Of a stretch of DNA of 41,952 nucleotides, positions 34,458 through 41,952 are shown one piece after another. The stretch comes from Oceanobacillus limi (GTDB lineage: Bacteria; Bacillota; Bacilli; Bacillales; Amphibacillaceae). Under the pieces are notes generated by a model. It was not told the origin of the DNA and ran no database searches. It saw only the letters and a program-made list of their open reading frames with translations. Location: contig NZ_FOHE01000025.1 of NCBI RefSeq assembly GCF_900111445.1, positions 1 to 41,952 on the forward strand, in the 5' to 3' direction. A program made the position numbers and the translations under genes. The stretch's first letter is position 1; every line of letters starts with the position of its first letter.

Positions 34458-35309
34458 TTATTCATTAAACCGAAAGACGATCGAAGTCCCAACCTCATAA
34501 AAACCGATTCTACGATAAATACGATTGGAGGTTGGATTTGCAGCATCCGTATATAAATTGCAAAACTTAAATCCATCATTTAATAGCTTACTAGATAACG
34601 AAGCTACGGTACTAGTAGCATATCCATTTCGTTTAAACTTATTTGGGGTAAAAACCGAATTAATTGTAACTCCGTTCTTTGATTTCCTAGAATTGTTTGC
34701 CATTGATACTGGTTTCCCATCGACAACCCATAGATAAATGGATCTGTTTTCAATATAGCTGATTGCCATATTTTCTGCTTTTAGCCTTGTAATATACATA
34801 TTCGCTTCTTGCCCAAATCGGTAGAACCATTTCGCAATTAACGATCTATGTTCACCCGTAGCTTCAATTAAGTTACCATTTTTCTGAGGGGTTACGTTTA
34901 CATGGTCTAATTGGTAAATGAATTGATTCATTTCTAGCTGGGCAGCTTTACCGGAACGGCGAGTCCACCCTTGAACAAAGGCCTTTGTAACATCCGTAGG
35001 CCCTACCACACTAGGTACTTCCACACCTTCTTGGTGGAAGAAATCTAAGATAGAGTCAATAACAGCTTCATTTATTCCAGTTACATCTGCTAAGATCCAA
35101 TGCTGTGGAGGTGTCTGCATAAACGCATAAATTACGTTATTATCTTTTTCAACAAGACCTAAATAAACACCTTCTTGGTAGGCATCAACATTATTAAAAC
35201 CTCGATATAATAACCCTAACATTAAGTTATTCGCTGCCTCTTTTTTTAACAGAAGCTCCTCCACTTTTTTCGTATACGTATGTAATGACTTTTCAAATCT
35301 AACCTCCAT
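34458..35309 (-). CDS. GNAT family N-acetyltransferase
   Basis: A 283-residue acetyltransferase. The C-terminal domain (about 145-283) has the acetyl-CoA-binding motif KRNGYATSTVASLSSKLL and the late strand-turn CNLYTDAANPTSNRIYRRIGF. The N-terminal 140 residues form a second, more diverged half, as in two-domain GNAT proteins, with no clear binding motif. The substrate cannot be predicted. The ATG is preceded by GGGGGG. It is convergent with the AI-2E gene. Confidence 0.82.
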   Translation of the reverse strand: MEVRFEKSLHTYTKKVEELLLKKEAANNLMLGLLYRGFNNVDAYQEGVYLGLVEKDNNVIYAFMQTPPQHWILADVTGINEAVIDSILDFFHQEGVEVPSVVGPTDVTKAFVQGWTRRSGKAAQLEMNQFIYQLDHVNVTPQKNGNLIEATGEHRSLIAKWFYRFGQEANMYITRLKAENMAISYIENRSIYLWVVDGKPVSMANNSRKSKNGVTINSVFTPNKFKRNGYATSTVASLSSKLLNDGFKFCNLYTDAANPTSNRIYRRIGFYEVGTSIVFRFNE

Positions 35310-35517
35310 CCAAACGTCCCCCCCTTTTTGAATTAGTAATATTCTAACTTATTTTCTTGTTTTGTAAAGGGGTTTTCCGCTACACTATATAGTGAATATT
35401 TGCTATTGAAACGAAGCGAACACTTACTTTTGGCTATAGATTCTCCTCTCAGCCTGCGGTAAACTTGACGATGAGGGATTTTTCCAGTTACATTCATATT
35501 AAACGGGAGTGGTAGAC

Positions 35518-35706
35518 ATGACAAAAGAACAATTAGAAGCAAAACTTGACGAACTTAAGTCTGATTATGTTCGTATTCAAGCAGATTTAGATAAACTAGT
35601 GTATGTACGCGGAAGAGAATCTTCTGCTCAAGAACAGTTAGTACGCTTGGAAAATGAAATTGCAGAAGTCCGCAAACAGCTTGAAAATATCGAAGAAAAA
35701 TCATAA
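35518..35706 (+). CDS. SE1832-type small coiled-coil protein
   Basis: A 62-residue protein, almost wholly coiled coil by heptad pattern (LEAKLDELKSDYVRIQADLD, then EQLVRLENEIAEVRKQLENI). It matches what I recall as the SE1832 family of small Firmicute proteins, function unknown. ATG 35518 has GGGAG eight bases upstream; a GTG three codons earlier is less likely. It stands alone, convergent with the downstream antiporter gene. Confidence 0.7.
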   Translation: MTKEQLEAKLDELKSDYVRIQADLDKLVYVRGRESSAQEQLVRLENEIAEVRKQLENIEEKS

Positions 35707-35781
35707 ATTTAGAGGGATTCGCCAGCAAAAATTGCCAAAGTCCTCATGTTATTTATGCAAGAAATTCTTATATACATGAAA

Positions 35782-35812
35782 ATCGCCCAACAAAATTTGT
35801 TGGGCGATGTTA
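35782..35812 (-). terminator. Terminator between the small coiled-coil gene and the antiporter
   Basis: ATCGCCCAACAAA (35782-35794) is an almost perfect inverted repeat with TTTGTTGGGCGAT (35796-35808). TTTTC follows on minus, directly after the antiporter stop. Confidence 0.8.
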
Positions 35813-37648
35813 TTATTGTTCATCTTCTAGTCTTGTTTCAATTTTAGCTTTTTCTTTCGTTGGTGGCATCAGGCTCACAATCGTGTCGCCAACACCTGGT
35901 ACAGTACGCATCTCTTCTGAGTAAAATTTAATTTGACCAGTAGGCTTAATTAAATATAAGAAGACGGTTTCCTCATCTTTATCTTGCAAATATTGCTTGT
36001 AATTATATTGCTCGGTTATTTTTGTTTGGCGGAAAACGAATCCTCGTTCAATCTTTTCGATTAAATCATCCAATGGTGCTTCTTTTTTAAATAACACCCT
36101 TCCGCCTACTTTAGAAACAATTTCCTTTGATGATCCATACTCACGATCATATGGACTTACTTTAAATACATTGGTACGCCCATACTCTGGCATAAACGTT
36201 GTACAAACTAGCGCATTATATGAATTGCTCGTTGTAGCAGAGATTAAATACTCATATGGAATTGTATCTAAGTTATATTCCGTTTGCTCAGAAAGCATAT
36301 CTTCATGGTAGAACGGAACTCCCGATTCTCGTGCAATCCGTAGTCTTTCCCATGAGTTATCAACGATAATAACCGGAACACTGGCTTTGATCAACGATTT
36401 CGCTAATTCAACGGTAAATTTATTACTTCCAACGATTAGAGATCCTGGTCTGCCTTCCATCGATAGATTAAGTTTTTTTGCTAACCAGCCAATGGAAAAT
36501 CCATGTGCCAATACGGTAAAGAACACTAAACCAAAGGTTAACGTGGTTAAGATGGATGCATCCTCATATCCCGCTTCTGTTAATACACTAGCAAAATAAC
36601 TCGAAACGGTAAGTGCCACAATACCACGTGGTGCAATCCAACCAACCAAGAATTTCTCATTCGTGGTTAAGCCACTCCCTATAGTTGATAGAAAGATTGA
36701 CAACGGTCTAACCGCAAACATCATCAACAATACATAGCCAATAATATTGGGATTGAAAATGTGTAGTAACGTATCCATTTTCAGAGAAGCTGTTAGCATA
36801 ATAAAAATCGCTGATATTAACAGAATGGTGATATTTTCTTTAAAATGTCTCATATCCGATACAGAGCTAATTCCCATATTCGCAAGGGTCATCCCCATTG
36901 CCGTTACCGATAATAACCCTGTCTCATGCATAATTTCGTCTGCAATTGTAAAACACAAGATGACGACAACAAATACAGCTGGTGACTTCAAAAACTCTGG
37001 AACATGACCTGTTTCAAACATCCAGCCAATTCCGCGACCACATAGCCAACCAAATATGGCTGCAAATATGGAAGCAGCAAAGAATAGAAGAAGTGCTGAT
37101 CCATCTGGAGTTGTTGATGTTAAATAAGCAATGATTTCAAAAGCAAATACAGCAAGCAATGCACCAATAGGATCAACAATAATCCCTTCCCATTTTAATA
37201 TCTTAGCAGGTCTTGGTTTCAGTTTGGATTGACGAAGCAACGGCATGATAACAGTTGGTCCAGTTACGATAAACAACCCACCAATTACAAATGCGACAGC
37301 CCACGATAAACCGGCAATATAATGTGCGGTTAATGAACCTAGAATCCAAGCAATAAAAGCTCCTACGGTAGAAATTCGAAAAACCGGTTTTCCTAACCCT
37401 CGCAATTCCTTAAAGCTTAAATTTAAGCTCCCTTCAAAAAGAATAATTGCAACTGCTACTGAAATAATAGAACTATATAGTCGGCCAAAGTCTTCTTCTG
37501 GATTGATTATTCCTAGGATCGGCCCTACTAATAAACCAGTGATAGACATAACAACAATAGCTGGCATACGATAACGCCATGCTAACCACTGAGATCCGAT
37601 TCCAAGAAGACCTATAAGCATAATTTCAAATAATAATGACGGAACCAT
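35813..37648 (-). CDS. CPA-type cation:proton antiporter with C-terminal TrkA-N domain
   Basis: A 611-residue membrane protein. The N-terminal ~390 residues hold about twelve segments of the Na/H exchanger (CPA1) fold, with TGPTVIMPLLRQSKLKP, IIVDPIGALLAVFA (metal-binding Asp region), and GWIAPRGIVALTVSSYFA. A cytoplasmic Rossmann-like TrkA-N domain follows (GRPGSLIVGSNKFTVELAKS, then VPVIIVDNSWERLRIARESG), with a short C-terminal domain. Such regulatory domains usually sense nucleotides. The transported ion (Na or K) cannot be read from the sequence. ATG 37648 has AAGGGGG six bases upstream; the extra codons up to 37684 lack a site. Confidence 0.85.
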   Translation of the reverse strand: MVPSLLFEIMLIGLLGIGSQWLAWRYRMPAIVVMSITGLLVGPILGIINPEEDFGRLYSSIISVAVAIILFEGSLNLSFKELRGLGKPVFRISTVGAFIAWILGSLTAHYIAGLSWAVAFVIGGLFIVTGPTVIMPLLRQSKLKPRPAKILKWEGIIVDPIGALLAVFAFEIIAYLTSTTPDGSALLLFFAASIFAAIFGWLCGRGIGWMFETGHVPEFLKSPAVFVVVILCFTIADEIMHETGLLSVTAMGMTLANMGISSVSDMRHFKENITILLISAIFIMLTASLKMDTLLHIFNPNIIGYVLLMMFAVRPLSIFLSTIGSGLTTNEKFLVGWIAPRGIVALTVSSYFASVLTEAGYEDASILTTLTFGLVFFTVLAHGFSIGWLAKKLNLSMEGRPGSLIVGSNKFTVELAKSLIKASVPVIIVDNSWERLRIARESGVPFYHEDMLSEQTEYNLDTIPYEYLISATTSNSYNALVCTTFMPEYGRTNVFKVSPYDREYGSSKEIVSKVGGRVLFKKEAPLDDLIEKIERGFVFRQTKITEQYNYKQYLQDKDEETVFLYLIKPTGQIKFYSEEMRTVPGVGDTIVSLMPPTKEKAKIETRLEDEQ

Positions 37649-38022
37649 CAGATACCCCCTTAAATCTAGTATGTTGCAATTCATCGTCCACGATCAAACG
37701 GACAGTGGAATTGCCCATAAATTAAAATATAAAGACATTCTAAATGTGAAAATAGATATTGTAAACTATATTCTCTTTACAAATCGCAACTTTATTCTAT
37801 GAGTGGTTTTTATTTGTTGATTTTACAAGGGTTTCACGCTAGAATTCAGAACTATCTTTTTTTAATTGACATTATTTTCTATAGCTAGTAAGCTTAATTT
37901 GTTTGTCTTTTACGGTTAATTATTTGAATTTTACTAAAAATAATCTTATTTGTATGTGAACTTGTTTCTATTATTTTATGGAATGGCAGAAAACATACAT
38001 TGTCTTTTAAGGAGTTCGAATC
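37649..38022. other. Control region between the antiporter and brnQ
   Basis: No gene. It is very AT-rich. TTGACA near 37868 is a good -35 but its -10 (TAAGCT) is poor. AATTTTACTAAAAAT (37927-37941) matches the CodY box AATTTTCWGAAAATT at 11 of 15 positions. The brnQ ribosome site AAGGAG is at 38009-38014. Confidence 0.4.
37927..37941 (+). promoter_or_regulatory. Possible CodY box upstream of brnQ
   Basis: AATTTTACTAAAAAT has four mismatches to the CodY consensus. brnQ genes are known CodY targets in Bacillus, so the place is right, but the match is marginal in AT-rich DNA. Confidence 0.3.
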
Positions 38023-39315
38023 ATGAATAAAGATACCTTCACAATTGGATTTATGTTATTTGCTCTATTTTTTGGAGCTGGTAATTTAATATATCCGCCT
38101 ACACTAGGGATGGAATCTGGCACCTCCTATTGGGCTGCAATATTTGGTTTTGTCATTACAGGGGTTGGACTTCCTATTCTAGGAGTAACTGCCATTTCTT
38201 ATGTACAAAATGATGCTCGAGAACTAGCAGATCGTGTCCATCCAGCATTTGGATTGATTTTCACTTCGGTAGTTTATTTAGCAATTGCTCCTTTTTTCGG
38301 TATTCCGAGAGCAGCAACGGTAGGATATGAAATGAGTGTGGTCCCCTTCGCAAAGGAGCCATCTTCGTTATCATTATTTATCTTTACTACCATATTCTTT
38401 TTACTGGTGTATCTAATAAGCCTTAATCCATCCAAAATGGTGAATCAAATTGGGCAACTTCTCACACCAATTTTATTATTAGCTATTGTCGCTCTAAGTA
38501 TCGGCGGTTTTATACTGATTAAGAATCCACTTGGCCCACCCGCGGAAAAATATCAAGAATCCCCTTTTTTCACCGGATTTGTAGAGGGTTACTTAACAAT
38601 GGATGCTATTGCAGCCGTCGCTTTTGGAATCATTGTTGTAAATGCGTTTAAGGAACGTGGCATGACGAACCACCAGGAATTGTTCCGATCAACCCTAAAG
38701 GCTGGTTTGATCACTGGAATTGGACTATTTCTTGTATATGCATCCATCGGTTGGATTGGGGCTAGCATCTCTTCTGCTGGCACTTATACGAATGGTGGGG
38801 ATATACTTTCAAGTGCAGCTCGAATTGTATTTGGTGATTTCGGTGTACTTCTATTAGGAATCATTGTTACTTTAGCATGTTTTACCACATCAGTAGGCTT
38901 AGTAGTTGCGGCTGGGCAATTCTTTACAAAGGTAACAAAAATACCTTATAAATGGCTTGCGCTAGTTATTACTGCAGGCAGTTACTTAATCGCAAACCAG
39001 GGATTAAATACAATTATTAAGTTTTCCATTCCTGTTCTAACATTTATTTACCCAATTGCCATTGTACTCATTGCCTTAACTTTTATGCATCGATTATTTG
39101 GTGGACGTACAGCTGTTTATCGATGGGCTATTCTTTTCACGGCAATGATTAGTTTATATGACGGACTTATTGCGTTTGGCTTTAAGCTGGATAATTTAAC
39201 TACATTTTTGGCAATGCTTCCCTTTTTCGAAATTGGGTTAGGATGGCTTATTCCAGCTATAGCTGGTGGATTACTCGGTTTTTCCGTTCAAAGATTTGTC
39301 AGAAACGATGCTTAA
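38023..39315 (+). CDS. brnQ: Branched-chain amino acid:cation symporter BrnQ
   Basis: A 430-residue LIVCS-family carrier with about twelve membrane segments that imports leucine, isoleucine and valine with Na or protons. The start MNKDTFTIGFMLFALFFGAG and the adjacent GNLIYPPTLG are the family signature. Later blocks include EGYLTMDAIAAVAFGIIVVN, ACFTTSVGLVVA and FSIPVLTFIYPIAIVLI. AAGGAG precedes the ATG. It is a single-gene unit with a terminator, possibly under CodY. Confidence 0.93.
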   Translation: MNKDTFTIGFMLFALFFGAGNLIYPPTLGMESGTSYWAAIFGFVITGVGLPILGVTAISYVQNDARELADRVHPAFGLIFTSVVYLAIAPFFGIPRAATVGYEMSVVPFAKEPSSLSLFIFTTIFFLLVYLISLNPSKMVNQIGQLLTPILLLAIVALSIGGFILIKNPLGPPAEKYQESPFFTGFVEGYLTMDAIAAVAFGIIVVNAFKERGMTNHQELFRSTLKAGLITGIGLFLVYASIGWIGASISSAGTYTNGGDILSSAARIVFGDFGVLLLGIIVTLACFTTSVGLVVAAGQFFTKVTKIPYKWLALVITAGSYLIANQGLNTIIKFSIPVLTFIYPIAIVLIALTFMHRLFGGRTAVYRWAILFTAMISLYDGLIAFGFKLDNLTTFLAMLPFFEIGLGWLIPAIAGGLLGFSVQRFVRNDA

Positions 39316-39350
39316 ACGATTCACCTCCTTTTAGGTGGATCGTTTTTTCT
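39313..39350 (+). terminator. Terminator of brnQ
   Basis: AAACGATTCACCT pairs with AGGTGGATCGTTT around CCTTTT, followed by TTT. It starts at the brnQ stop codon. Confidence 0.88.
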
Positions 39351-39450
39351 AGCTGGATAGCAAGTTGATTTTAAGGAACTTATTTTATTGTATTAGTGAA
39401 TCTCTATTATTGGGGGTTGCTTCATCTCCAATGATAGTTAGATGAACGAA

Positions 39451-39590
39451 TCGATCATTTGACTTTCCGTTGATCCTCCACTTTACTCCTCGGTTTTTGA
39501 AGTGGGGTGCTTACGAAGCACAGGACTAACTAGTGACGACAATGTTCGAAAGTTCGTCGCATTTATGTCAGTCTTCCAGTTATGTACGGG
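39451..39590. repeat. Degenerate element, copy C
   Basis: The sequence TTTGACTTTCCGTTGATCC, then TTTTTGAAGTGGGGTGCTTACG and CAGGACTAACTAG, is related to copy A (5391-5550) and copy B (17103-17190). Copies A and C also share a distal part: GTCGTCACATTTGTG in A against GTTCGTCGCATTTATG in C, followed by a CCAG-TAT stretch. CTCCACTT and AAGTGGGG form a hairpin. No gene lies between 39351 and 39669. Confidence 0.55.
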
Positions 39591-39669
39591 ATAAAATGCA
39601 ATTTTCAAAGAATCCCTCCTTTCTTGTAAAAAATATGGTAGGATAAAAAAAGAAAGGAGTAGACCCAAA

Positions 39670-41811
39670 TTGATTGCTGAACAAGAAAAACTATTACAAA
39701 CTTATTTTGGCTATGAATCTTTTCGGCCAGGCCAAAAAGAAGTCATTAACCATATCATACATACGAATAATACATTAGCGGTTATGCCTACTGGTGGAGG
39801 AAAGTCACTATGCTACCAAATACCAGGACTCTCACTTAATGGCACTGCAATCATTATTTCCCCATTAATCTCACTAATGAAAGACCAAGTTGATGCCCTT
39901 CAAGCACTAGGAATTCCAGCTACTTTTATTAATAGTTCACTAACAACAGAGGAACAACGAACCCGTCTTCGCGAATTGGAAGCACAGCGCTATAAGTTTG
40001 TTTATGTTGCGCCAGAACGATTTGAATCTTCGATGTTTGTTTCTATTATTAGAAGAATTCCAATTGCATTGGTAGCTTTTGACGAGGCACACTGCATCTC
40101 GCAATGGGGCCATGATTTTAGACCAAGCTATCGGTCGATCGTGCCGCAGCTAAAACAACTAAACAATATTCCGGTTTATGTTGCCTTAACTGCTACTGCT
40201 ACCGAGGAAGTGATCTCAGATATTCAATCCATGTTAGACATTGGAGCCGAACATGTTGTCAATACTGGTTTTGAAAGAGAAAATTTAGCTTTTCATATTG
40301 TAAAGGGAAAAGATCGAACAAGCTATATTCGTTCCTTTTTACAGGAGCACACTGATGAATCGGGAATTATTTATACCGCAACAAGAAAACAAGCAGACAG
40401 CGTCTATGAACAGTTACAAAAACGGGGGATTTCAGTTGCCAAGTACCATGCAGGAATGTCAGAAACAGCCAGGAAACAAGCCCAGGCAGCATTCATTCAT
40501 GATGAATGCTCGGTAATGATTGCAACGAACGCTTTCGGAATGGGCATCGATAAATCCAACGTCCGTTATGTCATTCATTATGCAATGCCAATGAACATTG
40601 AATCCTACTATCAAGAGGCTGGTAGAGCAGGAAGAGACGGTGAAGCCAGTGATTGCATCCTATTGTTCTCTCCTCAAGATATTCAATTGCAGAAATTTCT
40701 TATTGAACAATCCCTAATGGATGAGCCAGCCAAGCAAAATGAGTACAAGAAGCTGCAAGCAATGGTCAATTACTGTCATACGCAAGGTTGCCTTTCCTCG
40801 TTTATACTCGATTATTTTAATGACACCTCGCTCAAACAGAATTGTGGACGTTGTAGCAATTGTGTAGAGCGACTAGAAAAAACAGATATTACTGAAGAGG
40901 CCCAGATGATCCTCTCTTGTGTGAAGCGAATGGGAGAACGCTTTGGTGTTGGTATGACGGCAAAAGTACTGAAGGGATCCAAAGATAAGAAATTAATGGA
41001 TTTCAATCTTCATCAGCTATCAACATACGGAATCCTGTCAGCCTATACTGAAAAAGAGTTAACGGAGCGGATCCACTTTCTAGTTGCCGAACAGTTGCTT
41101 GCTACAGAGGAAGGCAAGTTTCCAACATTAAAGCTAAATCATCAATCCGTTGACGTTTTAAAAGGGAAACGCTCTGTAACGATGTACACTGCTCCAATCC
41201 CAACTAGTGAAGAAGCAGATTACCAGGAAGATTTATTTGCTATGTTACGAGATCTAAGGAAGCGACTTGCAGATGAAAAAAATGTTCCACCATATGTATT
41301 ATTTTCCGATGTAACCCTAAAAGAACTTAGCCGATATTTTCCGGAAACAAAAGAAGATATGTTAGCCATCAAAGGGGTCGGAGAAAGAAAGTTTGAACAG
41401 TACGGCGAAGTTTTTCTAGATAAGATTCAAGAATGGCGTAAGGAGAACCCTGATGTGAAAGTGAAAATTCGAATTAGTGACGCCCCTAGACCAAAACGAA
41501 AAAAGGAAGCCGATGATACACCAAGTCACATTACGAGTTATAACATGTTCCAATCAGGAAAATCCATTAAAGACATTGCCTCCATTCGGGAATTGACCAA
41601 AGTAACCGTTGAAAACCATTTATTCAAAGCATATGCAGATGGCTATCCAATAGCATGGAATATCTTTTTTAACGAGAAAGAAGAAGCAACGGTTTTAGCT
41701 GCACGAGAGCAGATAGATGAACCCAAACTAAAACCATTAAAAGAATCGCTGCCGGATGACTATGATTATACAAAGATCAAGGCAATATTAGCGAAGAATG
41801 GCTTGATGTAG
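39670..41811 (+). CDS. recQ: ATP-dependent DNA helicase RecQ
   Basis: A 713-residue RecQ helicase, unwinding DNA 3' to 5' in repair and fork restart. Motif I PTGGGKSL (40-47), DEAH (138-141) in AFDEAHCISQWGHDFRPSY, the later ATNAFGMGIDK and QEAGRAGRDGE complete the helicase core. The RQC zinc cluster has cysteines in CHTQGC and CGRCSNC. An HRDC domain follows (FAMLRDLRKRLADEKNVPP, IKGVGERKFEQYG). The last ~90 residues form a helix-turn-helix domain (SYNMFQSGKSIKDIASIREL). The start is TTG 39670, ten bases after AAAGGAG. It is longer than B. subtilis RecQ (YocI), which lacks this end. Confidence 0.94.
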   Translation: MIAEQEKLLQTYFGYESFRPGQKEVINHIIHTNNTLAVMPTGGGKSLCYQIPGLSLNGTAIIISPLISLMKDQVDALQALGIPATFINSSLTTEEQRTRLRELEAQRYKFVYVAPERFESSMFVSIIRRIPIALVAFDEAHCISQWGHDFRPSYRSIVPQLKQLNNIPVYVALTATATEEVISDIQSMLDIGAEHVVNTGFERENLAFHIVKGKDRTSYIRSFLQEHTDESGIIYTATRKQADSVYEQLQKRGISVAKYHAGMSETARKQAQAAFIHDECSVMIATNAFGMGIDKSNVRYVIHYAMPMNIESYYQEAGRAGRDGEASDCILLFSPQDIQLQKFLIEQSLMDEPAKQNEYKKLQAMVNYCHTQGCLSSFILDYFNDTSLKQNCGRCSNCVERLEKTDITEEAQMILSCVKRMGERFGVGMTAKVLKGSKDKKLMDFNLHQLSTYGILSAYTEKELTERIHFLVAEQLLATEEGKFPTLKLNHQSVDVLKGKRSVTMYTAPIPTSEEADYQEDLFAMLRDLRKRLADEKNVPPYVLFSDVTLKELSRYFPETKEDMLAIKGVGERKFEQYGEVFLDKIQEWRKENPDVKVKIRISDAPRPKRKKEADDTPSHITSYNMFQSGKSIKDIASIRELTKVTVENHLFKAYADGYPIAWNIFFNEKEEATVLAAREQIDEPKLKPLKESLPDDYDYTKIKAILAKNGLM

Positions 41812-41817
41812 GTGGAG

Positions 41818-41858
41818 TGGAAAAAGCTTGAGGAAACAAATTACCTCAAGCTTTTTTG
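41818..41858 (+). terminator. Terminator of recQ
   Basis: AAAAAGCTTGAGG pairs with CCTCAAGCTTTTTT around AAACAAATTA, a perfect stem with a U run. Confidence 0.9.
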
Positions 41859-41898
41859 AGATGGTTTTTTGTAGATGATGAGAAGTAGTTTGGATAGG

Positions 41899-41952
41899 TT
41901 ATCGACGTTTGTATATGGGTTTATGGGTTTATGGGTATCGACCGTTTGCTCC
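41899..41952. repeat. Short repeat tract related to the left-end array
   Basis: GTTATCGACGTTTGTATATG, a triple TTTATGGG-like run, and TATCGACCGTTTGCTCC recall the units of the 1-207 array (GTTATCGACGTTCGTTCC). It runs to the window edge, so the full length is unknown. Confidence 0.6.

Overview
The window looks like a chromosomal segment of a low-GC, endospore-forming member of the Bacillaceae, probably from the Oceanobacillus/Virgibacillus/Ornithinibacillus side. The main reason is gene order. From about 2.6 to 18.2 kb it follows the Bacillus subtilis fadF...argS-ywiB...pbpG-ywhD-ywgA-ywfO-lipL-pta-hemQ-gerQ-ywdK-ywdI neighbourhood. Spore genes (gerQ, pbpG) and a Ku/LigD repair pair support this. 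Nothing shows that the window is plasmid or phage DNA. I see no rRNA, tRNA, CRISPR array or intact transposase.

Layout. 1-0.2 kb: a 20-21 bp tandem repeat array. 0.3-4.8 kb (minus): fatty-acid/beta-oxidation genes mmgA-mmgB and fadF. Each unit is preceded by a FadR-like operator laid over the promoter -35 element. 4.8-5.6 kb: a 600 bp repeat-derived island without genes. 5.6-7.8 kb (minus): ywiB-argS. 8-10 kb (plus): pbpG. 10.1-10.3 kb: a second tandem array and a two-way terminator. 10.5-12.9 kb (minus): ywfO-ywgA-ywhD. 13-16 kb: lipL (plus), pta (minus) and hemQ (plus). 16.5-18.6 kb: gerQ, a small membrane protein, ywdK, ywdI and a 45-residue gene too short for routine ORF calling. Beyond about 18.6 kb the order no longer matches that neighbourhood and the genes are a mixed set. 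They are a YjiH-type transporter, a decayed aminotransferase, an acyltransferase, divergent ku/ligD, tcyP, an OsmC peroxiredoxin, a DUF4003 protein and a DUF488 protein. A 0.6 kb pair of inverted repeat elements follows, then a TerC-family gene behind a yybP-ykoY (manganese) riboswitch, pgcA, an AI-2E-family permease, a GNAT enzyme, an SE1832-type small protein, a CPA-type antiporter, brnQ and recQ.

How the genes relate. MmgA and MmgB act on acetoacetyl-CoA/3-hydroxyacyl-CoA, and FadF is the likely carrier of electrons from ETF to menaquinone, so the left end is a FadR-type fatty-acid degradation block. LipL (lipoate transfer), Pta (acetyl-phosphate) and HemQ (last step of coproporphyrin-dependent heme synthesis) are core metabolism. 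GerQ and PbpG act in the spore, and Ku/LigD in double-strand-break repair. The riboswitch makes manganese the likely signal for the TerC protein.

I found no convincing novel multigene system. The most unusual content is non-coding: two 21-bp-period arrays, a 600 bp island bounded by inverted repeats, a degenerate element present three times, a head-to-head pair of large palindromic elements, and a small gene with its own terminator.
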